Shown here in pieces: positions 37,336-48,400 of a DNA stretch of 64,000 bases. This stretch comes from Oryzias latipes. Lineage: Eukaryota; Chordata; Actinopteri; Beloniformes; Adrianichthyidae. Under the pieces are notes generated by a model. It worked only from the letters and a program-made list of their open reading frames with translations. It was not told the origin of the DNA and did no database searches. The first letter of the stretch is position 1. Each line of letters starts with the position of its first letter. The translations under genes were made by a program, and so were the position numbers. Where the stretch lies: positions 30,788,747 through 30,852,746 of the forward strand of contig NC_019867.2 in NCBI RefSeq assembly GCF_002234675.1, in the 5' to 3' direction.

Positions 37336-38149
37336 CTCAGCTTTCAGTTCCAGAAATGGAGGTATGTTTCAGGGTAGGTCAAGTTGCCATGGCAACTCAT
37401 GCTCTGAACATAACCTGGTCTGGAGCAGGTTTAGTTGAAGGTTAGTTTGTTTTCAGAGAGGTGAAGCAGCATGGCGTGTCCATTTGAAGATGATTTAGTG
37501 GATGAAGAAGCTCAGATAATACTTTTTCCACCATGAGAGAATGATAAGACCACATATGGATGTTGGAAAAATAAACTTTTTTACTTTGATCTAACTTAAT
37601 TATTTGTTTCAGTTAAAATAAACCATTTTTAAGTCGGTTTAAAAATTACACGTAGTTTTCAGACAGTTATTTTACTTTCATTCAAATTAATTCAATGAAG
37701 CAGGTGTAACGTTGGTCCTGCTGTTAGATTGGCACCGCAAAGGATTCTGGGATATCATTCCCTTTGTCTGTCTGGATGGATTTGGGTTTAAGTGTGGGTT
37801 TTTAACCAAATGTGTTTAGTTGTTTAGCTGTTTAACTGTGTCTTGCCGAGTTATTTTGCCCTACTGAGCTTACGTCTCTTCACCATGAGTGAGAGTGAAG
37901 GAGAGGATGATGAGTTTATATGACACCCCTACAATTGAAATAAAAAACTACAATGACGGTACATTCTTTCACGAATTTTTGCACTCCGTGCATTCCCCCC
38001 GTCTTTTTTATTGTTATAAAAATGAGTATATCTGCCGGCTCAAACTTAGACATTTGAGAGTTCAAGAAATATAACTAATTAATTAATTAATTAATTAATT
38101 GACAGGCATTTTAAATTTGACAAACAGGTCAGTCTTGTAGTCCAGTCTA

Positions 38150-38895
38150 GTTTTTATCACTTAAGGCTAATTAGCAAAGTCAAGCCATATCTTCCTCCTC
38201 ACGCTTTGCAACAAGTGATTCATGCCTTGATCTTCTCTAGACTGGACTACTGTAGCTCTATGTACAGTGGTATGGATCAGTCTCTGCTCCGCCGTCTCCA
38301 GCTGGTTCAAAATTCAGCGGCCCGCCTGTTAACGGGGACCAGACGGTGTGAGCACATAACCCCGATATTACGCTCACTTCACTGGCTGCCTGTGTCTTTT
38401 AGAATTTCTTTTAAGATTCTACTTTTGGTTTTTAAATGTCTGAATGGTCTGGCACCTCAGTATCTTTCTGAGCTTTTGCATGTTTATCGTCCATGTCGAG
38501 TCCTTAGGTCTGAAGATCAAATGCTTTTAGTGGTTCCCAGGACTCGGCTTGTGACTCGGGGAGACAGAACCTTTTCAGTTGCAGGTCCTAAACTCTGGAA
38601 TGCTCTCCCCTATTCTGTGAGGTCTGCCAGAACTGTCAGTAAATTTAAGACTCTTTTAAAAACACATATTTTTACTCAGGCTTTTAACTCCAGTGAGCGT
38701 ATCTAGTGGGACTTGTTCATTTTATTAATTTAATTCTTTTCTTGTTTTTATTGTTTTATTGCTTTTATTGTTCAATTGATTTTATTGTTTTATTGTGATT
38801 GTTTCTTTATTGCATCATATTGTTTGTGATTTTATTGGATTTTATGTTAAGCACTTTGGTTGCCTTGGCTTTTATAAGTGCTATACAAATAATAA

Positions 38896-38975
<80 letters not shown>
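38150..38975 (+). mobile_element. LINE 3' fragment with a GATT microsatellite tail
   Basis: 38,206-38,706 encodes 166 residues of a LINE C-terminal region: SRLDYCSSMYSG, LQLVQNSAARLLTGTRR, HITPILRSLHWLPVSFRISF and LWNALPYSVRS, ending at a stop. After the 3' UTR comes (GATT)n (about 38,898-38,975). The endonuclease and catalytic reverse-transcriptase core are missing, so it is a 5'-truncated insertion of a jockey/I/CR1-superfamily element. Confidence 0.75.
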
Positions 38976-38978
<3 letters not shown>

Positions 38979-40215
38979 TAAGATGGAAAAAAGATTAATT
39001 GAATTGGAGTAATATGACATTTAGTTAGATAAATACATAAATTTGAGTTGTATAAACATTTATTGAGTTTTATAGAAGTAAGAAATTAGGTTGAATAAAT
39101 TTAACTCAATTACTTGTTACCAATAGAAGTATTTCATTTAAGTTGGCAAAATTGGATACGTTATATATATATATATATATATATATGCGTTACAAGTAAA
39201 ATGGAAACAAGATCAGAAACTCGTGCGTTTACTTTGTCTGTTCTTCTACTACAAGCAGAAACTCTTTCTTTTGATGATGCAGCCGTGTTACTTTTTTGAT
39301 GGACATATAATCTTCATACGCCGTCATTAATCTCAGACTCCGTCTCACTGAAGTGTCGCGCTCTCTTTTTTTTCCACGCGTTTCCATGGTGACTCCGTAA
39401 ATCGGCGATCCATTGAGAATGTCTTTATGAACATGCCGCGCACGTGCACTAACCCAGGGTTACCAAGTCGAGCGTAATTACGCTAACTCATATCCGGTCT
39501 TTTGGAACCGACATACCCAGAGTAAGCGAGTTCAGGCGGATTTCAGCCAGAGTTCAGGCTTAAAGTCAGGCTAGTTTAAACATGCTTCCTGGAATACCCC
39601 CCTGGAATACCCCCCAGGTGGCAGTCAGGCTAAAACATTAGCTGTTAGCTCCTCCCACACATGGTGTGTTTATGGAACTCCAGTTCACAGAAGTTTTGTG
39701 GAACTCCAACAGCCACCCAGCCTAACTTAGGCCACTACTAGATGTTCATGAGGAGATGAAAACCGCAGAACCGACCACAGAATCACCTGAATTATGCACA
39801 CTCGCCCTAAAGCCACTTTTATCCGCAAATTTAGAACCAAAACTGCCCAATTTATGGTAACACTGTGGATGTGTTGAGGTGCACACTCCCCCTAGTGCTG
39901 AGGGGTGTGCATTGCGCCGTCACGTTTGCTGAAACATCTTCGATCGATGTAGTCAGGGTGCTGCTGCTCATGTCTGAGTAAAGGAATAGCCAATCACAAG
40001 AGTCTTCGCCCTGTCTAGTTTGATTGACAGACAGACACAGTCTCCTGAAAAAGCTCTTCATGAAATAAATACGCCACTGTGAAAAACAGCAACATGAAAT
40101 AAAAACAAAGCTACTTTGGAAAATATTGATTTTGAAATCCGAGGTTCTGAAAGAAGACGTAGAATTATAATAATATTCCACATGATTAAAAATGAATATT
40201 TTAAAATGTTTAAAA

Positions 40216-40989
40216 CAGGGGTGTCAAAATCATTTTGGTTCAGGGGCCACATTCAGCCCGTCTGATCTCAAGTGGGTCGGACCAGTAACGTAAAAGTAAA
40301 ATAACAGCTTTTTTTTAGTTTTTTTACTCAGTTGGAAAAAAATGCCTCAACCAACATAGTAGCCTAATCACTTGGGGCCAATGGATCTCAAACAAAATTA
40401 GTTTCACTTAAAAAAAATGTTGGTCTATTCAATTTTATACAGACTGAATATTTTACATCTGACACGGTGAAACCTTTCTTTATGGTGAGTCTCATAGTGT
40501 TGCTGAATTTTTTATTCTTTGAACTCTGCGACCTGTTGATGACATAACAAGCATGCAGGTTTTGCATTCAGCTCTGTGAACAAATTAAACTCTGTCCATT
40601 TTTCCTGGAAAGTTCAGCACTCCACTTCTTTTTGACGACATTTTGGTCATTAGGGTGTCACTACTGATCATCCTTATAGCAACATAACAGCGGTGAAGCT
40701 CATAGGAAACCATAGTGCCTCTTACCCAGACGCAGAGCTGTTAGGTTTCGCTTTTGGCACGTGCAGAGATATGCTGGTTCACCTGTTTTGTGTTTCCTTT
40801 GCTCCCCCTAGTGGCGGAATTGCGCATTTCGGTTATTTCTTTAAAAAAATCATAACTCGCCACAGGAATGGACTAGAAAATTGCTTTGTTTTTAAAATAC
40901 CTTTATGATTTTTACTCTTCATGTTTGGGCCGGACTAAACCACCTGGCGGGCCGGATCCGGCCCGCGGGCCTTATGTTTGACGCCCCTG
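40216..40989. mobile_element. hAT MITE inside the fold-back right arm
   Basis: It starts CAGGGGTGTCAAAATCATTT and ends GTTTGACGCCCCTG. The flanks GTTTAAAA (40,208-40,215) and TTTTAAAA (40,990-40,997) match at 7 of 8 bases. It contains GGCGGGCCGGATCCGGCCCG near the right end, common in this MITE type. Confidence 0.8.
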
Positions 40990-41199
40990 TTTTAAAATAT
41001 TGAACAGGTATTTAAAGTAAAATGAAATATATTGAATAATATAATGGCTAATTTAAAATCTGTGTGCATGTTTTTCACCATTTCATGATATTTTTATATA
41101 TTTATGAGAGATTTTTGTTGTTTTTGTGCTCAGCCTATTTCTCATTGTCCTTGCCATCACTTAAGGGGTGGGAGGTGTGAAAGGAGTGCGGGGCTAGGT

Positions 41200-41345
41200 A
41201 CGGGGAGGGGGGCCCTATTTATTTATTTATTTATTTATTTTTATTTTATTTTTAATTCGTCAATACTTGTTTTTATATTTTGTTGTGTTTTAATGTAAAG
41301 CACTTTGTGTTATATTTTTATATGAAAAGTGCTTTATAAATAAAG

Positions 41346-41432
<87 letters not shown>
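41200..41432 (+). repeat. Retroelement tail with a long (GATT)n microsatellite
   Basis: AAAGTGCTTTATAAATAAAG is followed by about 20 GATT units (41,349-41,430). This matches the tail style of the LINE at 38,150-38,975. It interrupts the right arm of the fold-back element. Confidence 0.65.
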
Positions 41433-41437
<5 letters not shown>

Positions 41438-41529
41438 TGTATTTGCATGAGGTCATATTTATTTATTGAATTAAATTTTTATTTATTTAATTATGAACAG
41501 TATAGGACTCCATAGGAGAACTACAGATG

Positions 41530-41760
41530 ATCGAGCTGAAATCCTTTTGTTAAGTTTTGGAGAAATCCCCGTGTGTAAAAGAGCTGCTCTCAATCTGCTG
41601 TCGATGTTCTCCTCAATATTTGTATGGGAGTCCCCGTTTATTACCTTGAAACGTGAAATCAAGGCATCGGTCCTTTCTTCCTGACACTCACAGAAAGGAA
41701 CCGATCAGAGAGGCTACAACTGGCCTGGGGGTTAGCCCCGCCTTCAGCCCCTAAGACTTT
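41530..41760 (+). pseudogene. hAT transposase C-terminal (dimerisation) relic
   Basis: The frame 41,493-41,684 ends KRAALNLLSMFSSIFVWESP, which resembles the hAT dimerisation segment (LLSMFGSTYxCES). Weak similarity continues past a stop. It lies just inside the right end of the 8.78-kb hAT and supports that element's identity. Confidence 0.45.
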
Positions 41761-42001
41761 TGATGCAAAAAGTCAGTCATTCAATTTTAAATTAAAAAAC
41801 CATATAAAAGCAAGATATTCTAATGAAGGTAAAAAGTAATTTACCGGTAATTTGCACACAACTGAAATTATGTTTATTGTGAATATGCATTACTTAGACA
41901 TCTGTCCAGATGTTTGTGTATTTGTTGGTGTGAGAGTCATTGAAAGAAGAATGTTGAGATACAAAGAATTACCAGTTAAATGATGAATGGTGAAATATTC
42001 A

Positions 42002-42190
42002 TTTATTCAGAGTGAGATAGAGAGAGAGAAAGACAGAGTGAGTGTGTGTGTGCGTGTGTGGGGGGGGTGTGGGTGTGTGTGTGTCTGTGTGTGTGTGTGG
42101 GGGGGTGTGGGTGTGTGTGTGTCTGTGTGTGTGTGTGTATGTGTGTGTGAGTGAGAGATGAGAGAGAGGTGCCTGTGTGTGTGGAGGGGG
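42002..42190. repeat. GA/GT microsatellite
   Basis: GAGAGA runs pass into GTGTGTGT interspersed with poly-G pieces. The His/Thr-rich frame on the opposite strand is a microsatellite translation and not a gene. Confidence 0.9.
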
Positions 42191-42512
42191 TATCTGACCT
42201 CCGGGCTAGTCTCTGTGTTAACTCTGGCTAAGCTGCATTGATTGATGTGTGTATTGAGGGTGGACACTTTCCTTGAAATAAACACAAGTGCAATACTTGC
42301 CGTTGTGTTGTAGAGAGAGGAGTGTGTTATGGAAAATAATACGGCTTTATTTGCGTGTGTGTACGTCTTGGCAGGTCAGTGTGTGGTGTGCCTCTTTGAC
42401 TCACAGTGAAAAAATTCGGCTCTTGGTGTCAAACCTATTCGCCACCCCTGGTCTAGTGGGTCTAGATGACCCAACTCCCAATGTTAAAGTGCCTAGGATA
42501 GCACAAGGGTTA

Positions 42513-42720
42513 TTAACTGGGGAAAATAGGAGTATTACATGGTGAATCATCACTAGGAACAATTGCTCCTGCACTTATAAGGTCTTGGATTACACATAAA
42601 ACTGTACACTTTAAAACTGAAATGAGAGCAGACAAACAGAATTTCATGTTTTTAATTGGCATTTCAGGATTCACATACAAGTCTGTCTCATTGTTGTATT
42701 GTAGGACCAACACAGCAGCT
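42513..42720 (-). pseudogene. Possible retroviral pol (start of RT) relic
   Basis: The minus-strand frame ends VIQDLISAGAIVPSDDSPCN, resembling the segment before the catalytic reverse-transcriptase core in vertebrate retroviruses. It abuts the right end of the transposon nest. Nothing else retroviral can be followed with certainty in 42,720-43,060. Confidence 0.35.
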
Positions 42721-43916
42721 GACTAAGGTAACATCTGAAGTCTCTTTGTTGATGTTTTTGGTGAAAATGTACATTGTAGTCCAAATCAAGGATCCCCTTT
42801 GAGTGTTCTGTGTCATCAACAACTAACATGCCCACTCTGAGCGAAGTACCAAACCTCAGCAGCAATAAATGTTCAGTTCTCTGATCAGCTCAGAACCAGA
42901 TCAGTAAGATCCCTCTGCACTTTTTCCCCACATCTCTTCTGACCATGAAATGGATGGCATCTTGAAATGAGGTCACAGATTAACCGGGGAGAAAGCTACC
43001 AAGTTGAGGGGAACCTGGTTGCAGACAAGATGGCGCTCATGCATCATAAGTCAGAAATGGAATTTCTACAAGACTTCAGAATTGTAGCACTTTTTATTAA
43101 AATGTTTTAATGTGAATAAACAGTTCAGTGTGCAACATGAGTTTAAAACAGGGTAAAACATTAATTGTTTTATTCCTAAAAAAAAAGATATCTGATAATT
43201 TTTGTAAGAAATCCTTTTTTTTAAAAGATTAGTTGGACTTTTCTACCATCTTTTTGTTTGTAGTTTTCTAAATCATCTAAATTTCTGGTTATAATCACAT
43301 GAAGCAAAGGTTTTTCTTTTTACAAAAACAAACATTTGTACCTTACCCAGTTTAACTCACATTACTTTAATACAGTACATCAAATCCAATAAATATTAAA
43401 ATACATGAATTATTGGAATTTCTGGCTGACTAATTTTCAGGTCAGAAACATCACACATGTAATAAAAGTCACAAAAACAGCAGCAAATAACATTTTTAAA
43501 ACTTTAAAAAGAATTGTTTGTGTATTTTCTTTCTTCAAAAATAACCACCTTTTTGTTTTATTTTACCAGCAACATGTAGAAGTTTGGTCAAAACTAATGA
43601 AACTTGTGACCACAATTATACCAAAACTTGTTGTCCAGAAGCTCCTCTCATCTTTTCACATTATTTCTAGCATCTGCTTTGAGAAGATAGATTGAAATTC
43701 CCCCAGAAAACAGCTGATACTCTGTAACTAGAACCCAAAATGTACTTTACTTTTGAGGGAGATTTCCGAAAAAACACAACATTTTAAGACAAGTGTCATC
43801 CAAAAGTTCTAGGATTAAAAATAGTCAATCAAACCTCAATAAAGTTAGAGTTTGCTTTGATGTCTTTCAGACAGAGAATGTTGAGTCTTTGCCTTCTGGA
43901 TGTGTTTGAGTTCTTT

Positions 43917-45478
43917 TCATTGAATTACACACCTATTTTCATATTTTTCTTTCAGTTTTCGCAGGTCTTTTTCAAGTTGTTCTTCTAGTTCCTTCTTCAT
44001 TTTCTCTTGTTCCTTTTGTTTTTGAAGAAGTTCCTCTTTGAATTGTTTCTCGTTGAAACTGGAGAGCTCGTCCCGCAGTCTATACTGTTTTTTTGCCTCC
44101 TCTACCTCTCTAGCGTGCATTTGCTCCAGTTTCTGAAGTTCCTCTCTGTGCTCCTCCATGAGGCCGGCAAAGTTGGTTTCATATTTTTCTCTGAATTCGT
44201 TGTGTTCTTCAGCCTGTAATCTGGCCTTTTCTTCATGATGCTGCAACATTTCTGCCATAAGCTTCCCATATTTTTCCATTGGTTCTTTTTCCAGTTTTTC
44301 TAATTCTGCTAGTTCCTTTTTTTCTTCTTCTTCGCAGTTCATTTTTTTCTCTTCATATTCTTTTTCAAGCGTTTTGATTTTTCTCTCAGCTTGTTGTTCT
44401 TTCTGTTTTATCTCTTCCTGGTGTTTTTCCCAGTATTCTCTCATTTCCTTCTTTCTGTTTTCTTCCTTCTCAATAAGACTCTCATAAATCTCCTGTGTTT
44501 CTCTTTTCTCCTCTTCATCTGATGACATTTTTAATTTTTCCTCTAAACGTTTGAGTTTTGTATAAAAATCCTTCTCTTCCTGCTCTTCCTCTGCCTTCTT
44601 CCGTCTATCTTCTTCTTCCCTTCTATCAAAGTCTTTCTTTCTTTTGGTCTTCTTGTAGTTGAGATTTTCATAAATGTACTCCAGCTCTGCATCTTTGACC
44701 CTTTTCTTTTCTTTTAAATCAGCTTTTCCTTCTTCTACTTTCATTTGCACCCATTCCAGTTCTTCTTGAAGTTGTATTTTAATCTCGTTTTCAGTTTTCT
44801 GGATCTCTTCATGTTTGCTTCTCATGATTTTCTTCATTTCTTTCTGAATTGCTTCCTCAGCCTCTCTCAGCATTTCATTGGTGAAACACGTCCCACCGTT
44901 GTCTTTCAACATTTCATCAATCTTTTCGATCAGCTCTCTGGCCTGCTGGGGTCTGGTTTGTTTGTTGTAGTTGTTAAACACTTGGTATCTTCCACCACAC
45001 TCCTGCACAATACTCTTAAAGAACTCATCTCCTCCTTCCAGGTATTCCTCTGGGGTCATTGAATGGTACTGCAGCTCATCCCCTCTTGTTAAAAGAATGA
45101 TGGTGAATTTTTGTGAGTTTTTTCCAAAGACTTTTTTGATGAGTTTCAGCGTCTCCCTCTCTTCTTCTGTAAATCGTCCAATTCCCAGCACTAGCAGGAA
45201 GACATGTGGCCCCGGAGCCAGCAGACTGATGCATCTTTTCAGCTCCTCGCTTACTTGCTCGTTACTGAGTGTCGTGTCAAATAGTCCAGGAGTGTCGACC
45301 ACGGTGACTTGACGGGCGCCAATTTTTGTTTGTGCTTTCTGGCATTTTTTAGTGACAGACTTTTGATCAGATTTAGCCATGAATTCATCCCTTCCTAAAA
45401 TGGTGTTTCCAGAGGAGCTCTTCCCACTGCCAGTCTTCCCAATCAGAACAATGCGGAGGTCGGTTGAGACATCGAGTG
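43917..45478 (-). CDS. GIMAP exon 5: active-looking GTPase domain plus coiled coil
   Basis: The acceptor TTTTTGTCTCCAACAG lies just upstream (on +, CTG at 45,479-45,481). The exon begins with two bases that complete the codon split at 46,737. It encodes residues 617-1,136: G1 [16 protein letters not shown]3 VVDTPGLFD, the AIG1 conserved box ([13 protein letters not shown]), G4 TRGDEL, then about 300 residues rich in Glu and Lys, predicted coiled coil, and the end ENRCVIQ. An open frame continues about 50 bases upstream into the intron and should not be taken as coding. Confidence 0.88.
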
Positions 45479-48400
45479 CTGTTGGAGACAAAAACGTAGA
45501 ATTTGTTATTTCGAAGACGCGCAGAGACAACAGTTGTAGATTTTAAGGTTCTCATTCATCCAGGTGACGATGTTTTGAAGTGGAATCCTGGGAACTGGAC
45601 TTCAAATCTTTCAAGAAGGAAGACTTTAAGTCCAGTTGCCATAATTCGTATTCAAGACATCAGTTACAGAAATTGAAACTTCCTTTAGGTAATGCAGGAA
45701 TTGCTTCAAACTGGTTTAGCTGATGGATTCTACTTTATATAAATGATGAGTCTTCCTCACACATCCGTCAGTCATGGTGTACCACAGGTCTCTGTACTAC
45801 ATTTAGTTCTGTTAAAGGGGCCAATACCATGATATTCTTCAGCCTTTAGTAATCAATATCCATGTATAGGATAATATATTACCCTTAGCACACTAAAGAA
45901 CAAACTTTTTATGAAATATGAGCTATTTTCCTGAGCTAATTTCAAACCCAAAGTAGGAAGACTCGACCTCTGAGGCTCCGCCTTTCTCTCCTTGTGGGTG
46001 TCGCCCATTTCATGACGTAAGCCTACAGCTAGTCTCAGCTGCGTGTCTGCGTTTCTCCCAGGAAAGCAAACAACATCCAAACGTTTGCAAAGATGGATGT
46101 TCATATTGTGTATATAAATCAAAGCGTTTAGCTGATCGCCGCTAGCTCCACGGAGAAAGTGGGTGTTTGTGTTGGCCTAGGGGCGGAGCTGGCAGCGCAG
46201 ACTATACGTGGAAAGGGCGGTTCCTCACTGTGATGTCACAATGTGAAAACCGACTTGTTGTTTTGTGGATTAGGAGGAGCTGGTGCTTAGAGAGTATGTT
46301 TGTAGCAATACATACTTCCATAACATTTTATTAGGATTGTTTGTACTTATCAATTAAACCAGGAGACAACAAAAGTTTGCTGAAAAAAAGACATATCTGA
46401 AAGTAATCAGTAAGCTTCATCGATAAAAAGTGAAATGAAGCCTAAAATGGGACAGACGCCGCAGCCCAGTTTGCACCACCCACCTATACTACTGGGCAAA
46501 TAAAGGTAAGTGAGACTGTAGGGTCAGCTATTAAAAAACTATGCCCCCTCATAAGTTACTATAATTAACAAATGAAATATGAAAAGTCATGATGTCATTT
46601 TGAATAAGGACTTGACTCTAGTTGATTTTTCCCAGAACGACTGAAGAAATTGTTGAGTTTGTTGCTTTAAGATAATGCAAATCCAAATTATGAGGCATTT
46701 TATTGAAAAATCTGTGTGACTTATACTTATACTTACACGTGTCTTCAAGTTCATCCACCAGCTCATAACTGTGTTCATCTTTTATTTTCACTTTCTCTTT
46801 CTGCACGCATGCATATGTCTTTGTGGTATAAGACATTTGTGATTCCTGAAAATGCTTCATTATTTCAGCTGCTTCCAGCAGCTCTGAGATCTGCTGCTTG
46901 TTCCTGATGTTGAGGATGATGTATCTTCCTCCACAGCTCTGACAGAGCTTCTGGATGTCTTTGTTCTCTTTAATGAACTTAACAATAGTAGGGGTGGTGG
47001 GATCTACCTCCACAGTGAAAACAATCATGGTAAAGTCGTTCACTTGAGAACCAAATGTGCTCTGGATGGTCTTCAGCTCTTCCTGGTCTTCATCAGGGAG
47101 TGGACCAACCGGCAGGACCAGGATGAAGGCATCAACGCCCGCAGGGTCACTGAGGGAGACACTCTTGATAGACATCTTCATCACTTCATCATGAGGTTTT
47201 TTGTGAAGAGGAGGCAGCTCCACCACAGACACACAAAGACCACACAGCTCCCTCAGATTCCTCACACAATCGCCTGAGGGGACTGGATACGTGTAGTTTG
47301 GGCCCAAAATTGTCTTGGCTACTAAAGTCTTTTCAGGTTGTCTCGTCCCCCACAGAACCAGGTTCAAAGTTGGTTTCTTCTCTTTGTACACGGCAGTTTC
47401 CTTAAAGGTGAGGAAGGATCCTTCGTTTTGTAAAACAATCTTCTCGATCATCTTCATCAGTGATTGGTGGTTATGTTCAGACATGCTGTACTGGCGTCCA
47501 TCACAGGCTTTCAGCAGCTCTCTGGCTGAGGCGGTTTCAGCCCCATCATGGGTCATGACGACCATCGAGTGTTTGAAAGCGTCTTCACTGAACAGACTGA
47601 GAATGGAAGAAAGGGCTTGTCTCTTCTTTTCTGTGAACTTTGAGGGTTTGATTAGCAGCAGAAGAACGTTTGGTCCAGGTTTGCAAAAGTCCACACTTTT
47701 CTTTATCTCTTTTTTTATCATTTCGTCTGACTGATGAAAGAAATTTGGAGTTTTAACGACAGTTAAAGGAATGTCTCCCCATTTTCCACTCTTGAAAACA
47801 CTGGTGACCACTGAGCTTTTACTTGAACGATCCCATCGGTCAACTATGAAGTTTCCCAGCTGTGTCTTTTTTTCTTCACCTTTTCCCAGCAGCACAATCC
47901 TGAATGAAGCATCTGGTAAAATTGCATAAAAAAGATGGAGGTTGTTAGGGTTACGTAATTATCATTTGCTTACACGCTATTACACGCCATGGCCCATCTG
48001 TATATTCTGTGTTTTAACTTTATGTATTTAATTTTATTATTACGCATAACACACGATATGTCGTAATAGTGTACATAAGTTATTACTTACTTTTTTACTT
48101 TATCTATTTTTGCACATTTTGTATTTGTATTTTTGCACATTTTGAACACCCCTCACTTTTGCACATTGCTGTCATTCTTCTCTGCTTTTTGAACTGCTGT
48201 AACAATTGAATTTCCCCAATGTGGGATCAATAAAGAAAATCTCTCTCTCTATTATCACCATAACATGATTGTCTCAGCTCTATCTTTTAGTAAGAAAACA
48301 CTGACGTGCAAAGTGCTGACTAAACGAGATATGATGTTCCTGTACTGCATGATTGAATGACCCACTTTCATGTTATCAACCCCAGCCACCAATAGAACCA

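Larger units (their letters stand above)
36305..39614. mobile_element. Harbinger-like MITE 2 (hosts further insertions)
   Basis: The left end GGGGTATTCCAGAAAGCAGG is matched by CATGCTTCCTGGAATACCCC on the right. The right tip is itself duplicated (39,591-39,615). CAG occurs at both flanks and may be the 3-bp target duplication. MITE 3 and a LINE fragment lie inside it. Confidence 0.65.
34402..41515. mobile_element. Fold-back element with long inverted arms
   Basis: The left arm (34,402-about 34,806) is an inverted copy of the right arm, which runs from 41,515 back to about 40,017 and is interrupted by two later insertions. Matching blocks include TATGGAGTCCTATACTGTTC at the tip and GAAGAGCTTTTTCAGGAGAA near the inner edge. 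Arm length is about 400 bp. No transposase is recognised and no certain target duplication was found. It lies inside the hAT. Confidence 0.65.
33671..42450. mobile_element. hAT element (8.78 kb with nested insertions)
   Basis: A perfect 13-bp inverted end CAGGGGTGGCGAA (33,671-33,683 and 42,438-42,450) is flanked by the 8-bp target duplication GTCTAGTG (33,663-33,670 and 42,451-42,458). A transposase C-terminal relic lies at about 41,530-41,760, so it derives from an autonomous hAT. Most of its present length is later insertions. Confidence 0.85.
33515..42512. mobile_element. Outermost MITE of the transposon nest
   Basis: The left end AACCCTTGTGCTATCTTAG and right end CTAGGATAGCACAAGGGTT are near-perfect inverted repeats. 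Without the hAT inserted in it, the element would be only about 210 bp. A partial second copy lies at 49,086-49,232. A piggyBac-type assignment is possible (TTAA occurs close to the right end) but no clean TTAA duplication is present. Confidence 0.65.

Noticed and set aside
38898..38975. CRISPR-like array of short repeats (also 41,349-41,430)
   Set aside because: It is a simple GATT microsatellite at the tail of a retroelement; there are no spacers.
42007..42285. His/Thr/Pro-rich 92-residue frame
   Set aside because: Translation of a GT microsatellite.
45479..45530. N-terminal 17 residues of the open frame at the GIMAP domain 4 exon
   Set aside because: A good splice acceptor (TCTCCAACAG) lies at 45,479-45,481 and the phase matches the upstream exon, so this part is intron read-through.
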